From Cololabis saira (Eukaryota > Chordata > Actinopteri > Beloniformes > Belonidae): DNA of 64,000 nt. The notes under the pieces are model-generated. The model made no database searches, was not told the origin of the DNA, and saw nothing but the letters and a program-made list of their open reading frames with translations. The stretch lies in assembly GCF_033807715.1 (NCBI RefSeq), contig NC_084596.1:40627958-40691957 (forward strand), given 5' to 3'. Of this stretch, positions 57,001 to 64,000 are shown one piece after another. A program made the position numbers and the translations under genes. How positions within the stretch are numbered: position 1 is the first letter of the stretch; the number at the start of each line of letters is the position of its first letter.

Positions 57001-60000
57001 GGTTGCTTTCCTCCTTCTCTGAGTTGGCAGGAGAGACCACTTTATATATGTTAAAGCAAGAAAAAACATGATTTTCATAATAGGTCCCCTTTAAAAACAA
57101 ACCAACATTCAGTTTTCCACTCGCTGTGGAATTTCTGTTAAGATATTGTGTAAAGGACCATATTGAGTCATAATTTGTTTAGTTGATATATTTTTTCTTT
57201 ATGATAATATTGGATTTGTCATGAGTATAATGTCAGTTGGTTATTCTTTGGATGTGTCTTAAAATTGTGATTTCTTTCGTATATATTGTATTTTGTATGT
57301 ATTTAATATGATTTGTGTGTTAATTGACCGGAATTGAAAAGGTCCGGTGGGCCTGCGGCTTTGATCATCAGCTGGCTTTCATGGCAGCCGGTGTACAACT
57401 TAAAACTTCCCTGGGCCTTTCATATAAGATTGAGTCTTCTTTGAAATCTGTGGCTCTGTCCCGGTCAGTCCATACATTCTTTATAATACGATGGTGACCA
57501 ACGGACAATCACCTATTCGTCTATTCGTATGAGAAGAAAGAAGTTCCTTTGTTTGCATTCTTTGGAGAGCGCAGCGAGGTCTTCACGGTGTCGTAAGGAC
57601 TTATGAAAGAAGGTCGTCATGATTCTGGATGCGACCTGAATAAAGAAACCTTACGCATCAGCCGAGACTCTCTATTGTCTTCAATCAGGTCTGCTACATA
57701 TTGTCTTTTTCTTGTGTTGTCATCCAGGCAGCGAGACGTGTCCCCCGGGGAGTCCGCTGGGCGTCGGCCTGACTCAGGAGGCAGCGGCAGATCTGGGGTT
57801 GACCCCGGGAACGGCGGTCGGGGCCTCGCTCATCGATGCCCACGCTGGAGGCCTCGGTACCTCACACACACACACACACACACACACATTCACCAGAGAA
57901 CTGGACACTTCATTTACTCTCTCTGCTCTACGCAGCATATGGCGCTGTTCCACTATTACCTACTCATCCCGACTCAACTCGCCTCGGTTTGGTTCTTTCC
58001 CAATAGAGGTCTAACGTGTCGAGCAGATACTTTTCTGTATCTATTCTGCCGAGGTTCTAAGCGGCTGAGTCGGCTGTATCTGACATCATCACACTACAGA
58101 CCACTGATTGGTCGGGGGGTTGGAGTCAGACGTCTGAGTCAGGAGGAGGAAATCAGAGAAAGAGACTCTGACAGATTCTTGTTCATTTTATTCAACAGGC
58201 AATGGCAGCAAAAGTCTGTTTCATGATCCAACTCTGAGGTGCAGATGTTCATAAACCTGGTGCTGAGGAGAGAATTAAAAAGATCTAGACGGAGATAAGG
58301 AACGACCAGATCTACCAGGAGCTCTGTCTCTTATTAGCTGCTCACGGCTCCAGCTGACTTTTCAGCAGCACCCAGACAAACAAACCAAAAAAAACAAAAA
58401 AACGTTTCCGCTTCAAAGCTAGGGCTGTGCGATTAATCAATTTTAAATCTAAATCGGATTTATTAATCAAGACGATGTTAAAAAAAGGAAAATCAGAAAA
58501 TGGATTATCCTTTTTTGCAGCTGGCTGCATTACAGACGGAGCTCGTCTAGTCATCTTTGTTTGGTCAAGAAAATTGTAAATGTTGTCACTTTACTAAACT
58601 CAAGGAGGATTTACAGCATCTTTCAATTGCACTTCATTCACAATAGGGAAATTTGTTTGCTATTTTTCTTTAAAGATAAAGATAAAATATTTGAAACAAT
58701 TTATTCCATTGTCTTTTGTAGTTTTACCAAACAAATCGAAATCGAAAATCGGGTTTTTAGAGAAAAAAATCGGGATTTTATTTTTGTCCAAAATCGCCCA
58801 GCCCTACTTGAAACTTCTCTCACTCTAATTTTTTAACTTGATATCGAACACAAGTCACAGATCCAGCAGCACATCTATCATCTCCTCCAGGTTCTACATC
58901 TTTAGTGTTGAGAGAGTTGTAGAGTTAGAGTCTTCTTCCTTTAGATCACACAATCAAATACGTCACAGCAGCTTCACTCCAACCTCCTACTTCTGGGTAT
59001 TGAAGAGAAACGAGGGCGAGTGAAGTCGGGCCGAGTAGGTACTAGCGTAAAAGCGCCATAAGATTACAACGAGGGAAGACAGAGTGTCCTTAGTAAAGGA
59101 TCAGTGGGTTATTTACTGTTTCCATCACCAGGACAGCTCAGACCAGCTCAGAAATCCAAACATCTGCTTTTGCTCCGTGAGCTAAACTGCTGGTGAACTC
59201 TGACCTCTGACCTGCGGCCGGGACCCCTGCCAATCACCCGTGGCTGTGTCGGGCCAGAGGTTAAAACACTGCATGCGTTTCTGCTGTCGGCCCTGAGCCT
59301 CTGCACCCCCCCCACCCACCGCACGGCGACTAACCTTCCACCTTAAACTGAAACCAGCTTGACAAACATTATTGCAGCAGTCGTGTCGCCGCCGGGGCCC
59401 GGGTGGAGGTTGGACAGCTACTTCAAAAAGAGGGAACGCTTCTGATCTGTGGACTGTTGTGATACGTTTCTGGTGGGAATCAGCAGCTTGGAAACTGTAA
59501 ATTAGGTTTCGACAAAAAAAAAACAAAAAAAACTTGATGACGAAGCAAATTCTACGGAAGAGTATTAGGGCCAAGCAGGAGAAAAATAAAAAGGAGGAAG
59601 ATTTTTTTTTTTTATGCACTTCGAGAAAAAAGTCAAAATGTAGAGAAAAAAGTCCAAATTTGATGACGATATTGATTTGAAACACATATCACACATATGC
59701 AGTTGCATAACTTCAGAAACGTCCCCTTAACGTTACACTCCAAAGATGTAAGTTAGTTAAGCCGGGCAGACACTGTGCGATTGTCGGTTCGTTTTGAACT
59801 GATTTTCCAGTCGTGCGACTATTTTTTGGATCGGGCCAGATTTCTACCCAATCGTTGGTCGTGCCTCGTGCAGTAAACGCGGGGTAACGACGAGAGAGTA
59901 ACACAAATCGTGTGCTCGCAAGAAAATCAAACGTGTTTGAAATCCTGGTCGCTCCTCGTGAAGGAATCGCACAGTTGAAGCAGCTACGACCCGATTGGAT

Positions 60001-61626
60001 CATCCTTTCACAGAGAGCATGCGCAATCTCTGATGTCACGTCAAAAACTATTATTTGTAGTTTAAAGGAGCATGAGGCTCCTTTTAAGAAATGAGACTCT
60101 CTAGCGCCACCCTTCACCACGACGGCCGTCGGGGGTACTGCAGCCAACAGTGAAGCCGGCACGGGAGAACGGGGAGAACGCGCATGCAGCGTCATGTGAC
60201 GTCACATCCGCAGCCCAGCGCGGGAAAAGCGGCCTCCGAATTGCAGCACATTTTGCAGCAACAGCCTGTTCAAAGCAATGGAGAGATACACTAGAGGGCT
60301 CATTCTTTTTGGTTTGGAACGCTTCATCTGACATTATTACTAGAAAACTTAAAACGTATACGAATTTTTTTCATAAATCCTGCCTCAATCCTGCCTCATG
60401 CTCCTTTTAAAGTGTTGCAAATTCACATTACAAATCATGTTTTAATTGCAGAAAAAAAAGACTGCATTTCTCACGTCTGCCCATCCAATTCCTTGTCCAA
60501 TCACGACGTTGTCTAATCTTTTTTCATTTATCGCCACACAGAATGGCACAAATTGCTAAAGGCTGATTTATGGTTCCGCGTTACACCAACTTAGAGCCTA
60601 CGGCGTCGATTTAACGCGGAACCATAATTCAGGCTTAAGGCAGGGTGTTTGTTTTTGCTGAGCATCTTCGGTGTCTCCCACTTCGGGGTTCCTCCACTTC
60701 CACTTCTTTTTGACGTTGCAGTTCCAGTAACAGAAGTCCGACGTGAGGATTATGATCGTATAGTGTTAGCAGACGGGTCATCCGAGCATCGGGTTGTACA
60801 GTGTGAGAGCATAAATCGTGGGCTGTGAACTTCTTAACTTTTGAACTCAGCGATCTAGTCGTGCAGTGTGAGATGGGGCTGAATCAAACGATTTAAAATA
60901 TCTCAGTGTATGCCCAGCTTTAGTTAGTTACGGCTGCTGCTGTAGAGCTGTCAGTCGCTCTCCTAACTGGATTTGATGGGCCAGAGGAGACATTTCAACT
61001 TTATTCACCAAATTGTATTTCAACTTTATTGTCGAAATTTCAACTTTATTCACACAATTGTATTTCAACATTAATCTCGACATTTCAATCCTTTTCTTTA
61101 ATTGTATTTCCTCTCTATCCTACGGAAGAGTTTTAGGGCCAGGCAGGAGAAAAATAAAAATAATATTTTAGAGGTCGAAATGTCGAACAGACAAAATGTC
61201 GAGAATAATGTTGAAATACAATTTCGAGAAAAAAGTCGAAATGTTGAGAAAAAAGTCCAAATTTCATGAATAAAGTTGAAATGTTGAGAAAAAAGTCGAA
61301 ATTTCGACTTTATTCATGAAATTTCGACTTTATTCTTGAAATTATATTTCAACATTAATCTCAACATTTCGACTTTTTTCTCGCCATTTTCCACTTTTTT
61401 CACAATAAAAAAAAATCTTCCTCTCTCAAATATTTTTTCTCCTGCATGGCCCTTATACTCTTCCGTAAAATGTGGACCTCGCTGCAGCGTGATGTGTTAA
61501 AATGTGTCTGTCCTCCTCCTAGGTGTGATCGGCGCAGACGTGAAGGGGCGGGGCTTATCCTGCGAGCAGCAGCCAATCACAGCGCGCGTGGCGATGATCT
61601 GCGGGACGTCCACCTGTCACATGGCG
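41384..61626 (+). CDS. fggy: FGGY carbohydrate kinase domain-containing protein, exons 1-7 (3' part outside window)
   Basis: FGGY belongs to the FGGY sugar-kinase superfamily (human FGGY is described as acting on D-ribulose). It transfers phosphate from ATP to a pentulose. Coding exons: 41384-41566, 45827-45938, 48981-49132, 50954-51042, 55643-55758, 57728-57856 and 61523-61626, totalling 885 bp (295 codons) with continuous phase. Motifs: the phosphate-binding [15 protein letters not shown] at the N-terminus, [73 protein letters not shown] (holding the likely catalytic Asp) and [10 protein letters not shown]. This is the whole FGGY_N domain, roughly the first 54% of the protein. The exon 5 donor is non-canonical (GC) or shifted; see findings. 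Exon 7 is ended at a GTCAGT donor because the frame beyond it loses homology and stops at 61701. Introns are full of transposons. Confidence 0.95.
41640..42450. mobile_element. hAT-like MITE with huge tetranucleotide repeats, fggy intron 1
   Basis: The ends GGGGATGGGCGGTATGGACT and, inward from the right, GTAGGAATGGGTGATATTTT are inverted repeats of a common fish element type. It is greatly enlarged by (TTTC)n at 41838-42161 (with TTTCTGGCTCAT or TTTCTGGGTCAT breaks) and (TTCC)n at 42171-42292. Confidence 0.7.
41838..42292. repeat. (TTTC)n then (TTCC)n microsatellites
   Basis: Compound pyrimidine tract of about 450 bp. The TTTC part is broken by regularly recurring GGCTCAT/GGGTCAT spacers, so it also behaves as a higher-order repeat. 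Open frames of Phe/Leu/Ser or Lys/Glu/Arg are artefacts. Confidence 0.97.
42660..44074. other. fggy intron 1, no feature recognised
   Basis: Mostly unique sequence with no coding similarity or clear transposon ends. Confidence 0.5.
44083..44838. mobile_element. Family A hAT-type element, copy 2 (inverted)
   Basis: Begins TAGGGCTGTTCGATTAATCG and ends CGAACAGCCCTA; perfect 8-bp duplication GTTACAGC at 44075-44082 and 44839-44846. It is in reverse orientation relative to 162-889 and highly similar to it along its length. Confidence 0.93.
45073..45720. mobile_element. Non-autonomous hAT-type element, family F, copy 1
   Basis: Begins TAGGCCTGTGTTGAAAAGAT and ends CCCAGCCCTA; perfect 8-bp duplication CTCACAAG at 45065-45072 and 45721-45728. 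AT-rich interior with repeated ATCGATT motifs; no ORF of note. Confidence 0.93.
46061..46950. repeat. Teleost interspersed repeat (AAGCTGCAAGCAGCGATGAA type)
   Basis: Starts TTAAAGCTGCAAGCAGCGAT and ends AGTGCTTGGGCCCTAATAA, with internal duplicated segments (CAAACCATTCAA...AAGTTATGGCAG twice). I recognise the ends as a frequent fish repeat but cannot name its class. fggy intron 2. Confidence 0.65.
47360..47990 (-). mobile_element. L1-type LINE ORF2 C-terminal fragment
   Basis: The minus strand reads [20 protein letters not shown] and [20 protein letters not shown], the typical C-terminal part of L1 ORF2 after the reverse transcriptase. Less clear residues continue to about 47972 in another frame. 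Truncated and frame-shifted. Confidence 0.75.
48182..48903. mobile_element. Family C hAT-type element, fggy intron 2
   Basis: Ends CAGTACTCGAGTTG and CCAGTACTG; perfect duplication GTGTTAAC at 48174-48181 and 48904-48911. Complete; ends 77 bp before fggy exon 3. Confidence 0.93.
49221..49430. repeat. (ATTATGAGAATAAAGTCGTA)n tandem repeat
   Basis: Seven or eight tandem copies of a unit of about 20 bp (AATATTATGAGAATAAAGTC), preceded by GAGTATTAGGGCCAA. The same opening recurs at about 59560 and 61125, so it belongs to a repeat family with palindromic members. Confidence 0.85.
49528..50768. mobile_element. Family F element, copy 2, with an internal insertion
   Basis: Begins CAGGGCTGGGGATGGATTC and ends ACACAGGCCTA. 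Flanks GTATGGAC (49520-49527) and GTGTGGAC (50769-50776) match at 7 of 8. Compared with 51235-51985 it holds about 550 bp of extra sequence (about 49722-50270). Confidence 0.85.
51235..51985. mobile_element. Family F element, copy 3
   Basis: Begins TAGGGCTGGGGATCGACTC and ends ACAGGCCTA. Flanks GCCCCCAC and GCACCCAC match at 7 of 8. Complete, in fggy intron 4. Confidence 0.9.
52896..53411. repeat. 12-bp minisatellite (CTCTTCCTCCAG)n
   Basis: About 43 copies of CTCTTCCTCCAG with CTCTTCCTCCAT and CTCTTCCTCTAG variants. It has amplified from the Rex3 sequence CTTCCTCCAGCTCCTCC that is single-copy at about 3522. It reads poly-Ser, Leu-Pro or Glu-Leu in different frames and is not a gene. Confidence 0.96.
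53442..54032. mobile_element. TA-flanked MITE, family G, inside Rex3
   Basis: Left TGGCCCTTTTGGACTAGT; right, inward, TTGGCCCTTTCGCACTAGT. TA on each side. The intact Rex3 at 3576-3602 shows the empty site (GAGAGACATAGTCTCTCC). Confidence 0.85.
54812..54970. repeat. LINE-tail-like repeat
   Basis: AATTCAATTCAAATCAATG and TTATTTATATAGCGTCTATT, then GTTGTCTCTGGGATCTTTCC. A close relative is at 36544-36635, and a shorter one is near 6217-6250. Confidence 0.65.
56262..56510. repeat. 76-bp near-perfect inverted repeat (fold-back)
   Basis: Arms 56262-56337 and 56435-56510 are reverse complements with about one mismatch (ATCCAGTTAGTTGAAATGAG at the outer end). The 97-bp loop has ATAATAAGAT repeats. 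The stem would be among the longest in this window. It lies in fggy intron 5. Confidence 0.92.
56653..56736. mobile_element. Short MITE (AAGGCTGATTTATGG family), copy 2
   Basis: AAAGGCTGATTTATGGTTCC to GGAACCATAAATCAGCCTT, an almost perfect palindrome of 84 bp. Confidence 0.88.
57068..57096. mobile_element. End of a TTAA-type element
   Basis: CATAATAGGTCCCCTTTAAA is the right end of a very common fish TTAA-flanked MITE (inward reading TTTAAAGGGGACCTATTATG). A possible diverged partner, TTTAAAGGGGATTAATA, is at 55769-55785, which would make the host element about 1.3 kb and include the hairpin at 56262-56510. Confidence 0.55.
57940..59058. mobile_element. TA-flanked MITE, family G, copy 2, with nested family A
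   Basis: Left TGGCGCTGTTCCACTATTAC; right, inward, TGGCGCTTTTACGCTAGTAC; TA on each side (57938-57939, 59059-59060). A family A hAT-type element (58420-58806) has inserted in the middle. It lies just after fggy exon 6. Confidence 0.88.
58420..58806. mobile_element. Family A hAT-type element, copy 3 (shortened)
   Basis: TAGGGCTGTGCGATTAATCA to ATCGCCCAGCCCTA. Flanks CTTCAAAG and CTTGAAAC match at 6 of 8. Shorter (387 bp) than the other two copies. Confidence 0.85.
59551..59660. repeat. Repeat with TACGGAAGAGTATTAGGGCC start
   Basis: Same start as the palindromic repeat at 61120-61470. It continues into GAGAAAAAAGTCAAAATG motifs and then degrades. Confidence 0.7.
60060..60412. mobile_element. 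Nested MITE with TTTAAAGGAGCATGAGGC ends
   Basis: Left TTTAAAGGAGCATGAGGC, right GCCTCATGCTCCTTTTAAA. The ends are inverted repeats with TTAA/TTTAAA at the edges. Confidence 0.8.
60557..60631. mobile_element. Short MITE (AAGGCTGATTTATGG family), copy 3
   Basis: AAAGGCTGATTTATGGTTCC to GGAACCATAATTCAGGCTT, nested in the composite element. Confidence 0.85.
60990..61470. repeat. Palindromic repeat built of short (A)n-GTCGAAAT motifs
   Basis: TACGGAAGAGTTTTAGGGCC at 61120 and, inverted, GGCCCTTATACTCTTCCGTA at about 61448-61467. The interior has many inverted GAGAAAAAAGTCGAAAT / ATTTCGACTTTATTC units and could fold extensively. It ends about 55 bp before fggy exon 7. Confidence 0.8.
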
Positions 61627-61955
61627 GTCAGTGGTTCCACAGCTGCTGCTCACCTGACCGTTGACATTTTGAAGAAGAACCAACACTTGGAAAACACTTA
61701 AAATTAGCACCAGAGTTTCCTGTTTTACTGGCACGCAGGTTTGACGAAACCCTGCTCATCATCCTCAGCATGTTTCAACTCCATCTGACCTCTGCTTGCA
61801 CAACTTCCTGACACGCTCACAGTGTGAACAATACAATACAAGTGTCTTTTTTTGAGCCTGAGCATATGATGATGTACACATATGTTTTCTCTTAAAATGG
61901 TTATTCACCAGGCCAGTGCTTTTTTCTTTTCAAATTTCTTAGATGTGCGGATGTA

Positions 61956-62009
61956 CAGGACTGTCTCAGAAAATTAGAATATTGTGGTAAAGTTCTTTAT
62001 TTTCTGTTA

Positions 62010-62041
<32 letters not shown>

Positions 62042-62334
62042 ATGTCATACATTCTGGATTCATTACAAATCAACTGAAATATTGCAAGCCTTTTATTATT
62101 TAAATATTGTTGATTATGGCTTACAGTTTAAGATTAAGATTCCTAGAATATTCCAATTTTTTGAGATAGGATATTTGAGTTTTCTTAAGCTGTAACCATG
62201 ATCAGCAATATTAAAATAATAAAAGGCTTGCAATATTTCAGTTGATTTGTAATGAATCCAGAATGTATGACATTTTTGCATTACAGAAAATAAAGGACTT
62301 TATCACAATACTCTAATTTTCTGAGACAGTCCTG
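61956..62334. mobile_element. Palindromic family E MITE, copy 3
   Basis: CAGGACTGTCTCAGAAAATT to TCTGAGACAGTCCTG with TA on both sides. A-tract at 62018-62042. Confidence 0.92.
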
Positions 62335-62339
62335 TATTT

Positions 62340-62925
62340 TAGATATACTGCACAGGAGAGACGTCTGAAGGGATATGCATCCGTTTTGGTATTTCACACC
62401 TGCAGTACTTTCCAAACAAGTCCAGGCGGGAACGTTTTTCCCACTTTTACAATGTTGCCGTCGCTTTTCATGGCACTTACGAGGTATTTTAGCGGGGGGT
62501 GTGGGGGACAAAAATACCTCCCGCGAACACGCCCAGAGGTCACCGTCACATTCTTCTGGTGTCAGCATTTTCCACATATTCCCTACTGGGGCCAGGTGGG
62601 GAATGCAGGCGGGTCGGTCCGGCAGCCGGACCGTCTTCTTTCTCTGCCTTTTGAGATGTTTTACCGCCGTGTGTTGTGGAGAAATGCGTCGCTCTAAAAC
62701 CTCCGAGCCCTTTTCTGCATCAACACGACCGTCACTGATAGAGCCGGGTATCATCACTGACCTCCCGATACGGTACAATTCTGATACATTAGGTCCCAAG
62801 TCCATACGGTTTCCGGTACGATTCGATATCGATATTCTAGTTACAATACCAATTTTGATTTATGTATCGACGATCGTTCCTACACATGTATATCATTAAA
62901 ATATCGATATCTTTAACCCACCCTA
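62340..62925. mobile_element. hAT-like element fragment (AGGGTGGGTTAAAGATATCG end)
   Basis: The right end, read inward, is AGGGTGGGTTAAAGATATCG followed by TATCGATATCGAATCGTACC, like common non-autonomous fish elements. No clear left end or duplication. Two 174-codon frames overlap on opposite strands here; neither is recognisable. Confidence 0.55.
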
Positions 62926-63420
62926 GTCACTGAGGGGAACATGGCCATCCCAAAATGTTTCTAAAGGTAATTCAAAGTGCTTTACATCAACATTAAAAGA
63001 GGCAAGACACAATTAAAGAGTAAATTACAAATAAAATTAAATAACATGATAAGAAAAGAAGTAAAATAATAAAAAGCACAAGTTGTTAAGAAGTAAGGGC
63101 AATAGTGTACACCAGGTACACTATTCTTAAAATGGTTTTCTAATAATTACGTTTTTATACAGTCAAAACGTACAAAGACCGGGTCAAATACAGTATTACA
63201 AAAGTAATCTGTGCCGATTCGTGCAGGGAATCAAACCAATTTCACAATTCTACGTCATAATTCCTGCATTCAGGGCTTATCCATAACTTTGCGCGGTTTT
63301 CAAAAATCATAAGTAAAGAGTTAAAGAGTACGGTTAAATAACAAATAAAATGAAATAAAATTATAAGAAAAGAGGTAAAATAATAAAAAGCACAAGTGGT
63401 TAAAAAGTAAGGGCAGTAGA
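62926..63420. other. Repeat-derived sequence, no gene
   Basis: Two related segments (about 63000-63110 and 63315-63430: AAAGCACAAGTxGTTAAxAAG) are direct duplicates, probably LINE 3' UTR. Confidence 0.5.
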
Positions 63421-63665
63421 GTACAGCAGGTAAGTATTTATTTAAACAGTAATGTTTTTATCCTGATTTAAAGGAGCTGACAGTTGCAGCAGACCTCAGG
63501 TCTACAGGAAGTTTGTTCCACCGGTGAGGAGCAGAATAACTGAACGCTTTATTATTGATTAATGAATCATTTAAGGATATTAATATTGTGCTGTGTTGGG
63601 GGAAACGTGCAGATCCAGCCAAGTCTTTCTGGTTAAACATTTCAATGCTTTTGTCCCACTTTTGT
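63420..63665 (-). mobile_element. LINE ORF2 C-terminal fragment
   Basis: The minus strand encodes NDSLINNKAFSYSAPHRWNK and LPVDLRSAATVSSFKS, the typical end of L2/CR1/Rex1-type ORF2 proteins. Upstream sequence is lost. Confidence 0.75.
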
Positions 63666-64000
63666 CACCAAAGTGAGAAGCAAAGATGGGCAGAGGATCT
63701 TCATAGACCAAACACTCGCCGCTCCTGTTTTTTTAGGACATCTATCACCCACCGACATCAGCTGTTTGAAACTCATTCGTCCTTTTCTTTTCTTTTTTTC
63801 TCCATTTCATCTTATTCGTATTACAGAATTGTGCCTATACCAACGTTTTTGGAATCTGTGGCAGAACCTGAAATGTGAAAATGTATTGAAAAGGAACAAA
63901 AGACCCCAAAAAAACATGTATTATTTTGGGTTTAAATAAAAATCCAAGTAAATGTGAGAATCACTGCTTTGTAGGGGAGAGTTTCCACATCATCCCAACT

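Larger units (their letters stand above)
59759..60921. mobile_element. Composite element with AAGCCGGGCAGACACTG ends and two nested MITEs
   Basis: Left AAGCCGGGCAGACACTG; right, inward, AAGCTGGGCATACACTG. AGTTAGTT flanks both (59751-59758 and 60922-60929), an 8-bp target duplication. Nested inside: a TTTAAAGGAGCATGAGGC-ended element (about 60060-60412) and the AAGGCTGATTTATGG MITE (60557-60631). Confidence 0.82.

Noticed and set aside
61627..61701. Continuation of fggy exon 7 to a stop at 61701
   Set aside because: Residues after the GTCAGT donor lose all similarity to FGGY, so this is intron read-through rather than the gene end.
62281..62899. Two 174-codon frames on opposite strands
   Set aside because: They lie in a hAT-like repeat and have no recognisable domain.

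Overview
This is vertebrate nuclear DNA, almost certainly from a ray-finned (teleost) fish. Genes are split by GT-AG introns. The coding exons match animal TADA1, JUN and FGGY. The space between them is packed with repeats typical of fish: Rex3 (RTE) LINEs, L1- and L2-type LINE pieces, a tRNA-derived SINE, many short hAT-like elements with 8-bp target duplications, TTAA-flanked elements and long microsatellites. The species cannot be named from the sequence.

Layout. 1-6.4 kb: repeats only (hAT-type MITE, L1 fragment, 5'-truncated Rex3, SINE, minisatellite). 6.5-8.3 kb: an intronless minus-strand gene for a 549-residue coiled-coil/acidic protein I do not recognise, with a CRE+TATA promoter. 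9.3-14.0 kb: a minus-strand THAP-domain/P-element-transposase gene that has lost its catalytic core and carries a stop and a frameshift. 15.06-26.07 kb: complete eight-exon tada1 (SAGA subunit, 333 codons plus stop), with introns full of nested transposons. 26.9-27.1 kb: a dense cluster of CArG, ETS, CCAAT and two AP-1/NF-E2-type sites. 27.9-30.1 kb: intronless jun on the minus strand, with a recognisable promoter at 30.4-30.5 kb. 41.4-61.6 kb: the first seven coding exons of fggy (carbohydrate kinase) on the plus strand. The C-terminal half of fggy lies beyond the right edge.

Relationships. jun and fggy are divergent, with start codons 11.3 kb apart; they are also neighbours on human chromosome 1. 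tada1 runs convergently toward jun, and their poly(A) signals are about 1.0 kb apart, with the regulatory-site cluster and a hAT-type MITE between them. TADA1 acts in chromatin-linked transcription, JUN is an AP-1 transcription factor and FGGY is a metabolic kinase, so there is no operon-like functional unit. The most unusual items are the unrecognised coiled-coil/acidic gene, the core-deleted P-element gene, the immediate-early-like regulatory cluster beside jun, an ambiguous GC-AG/GT-AG splice in fggy, and several long near-perfect hairpins.
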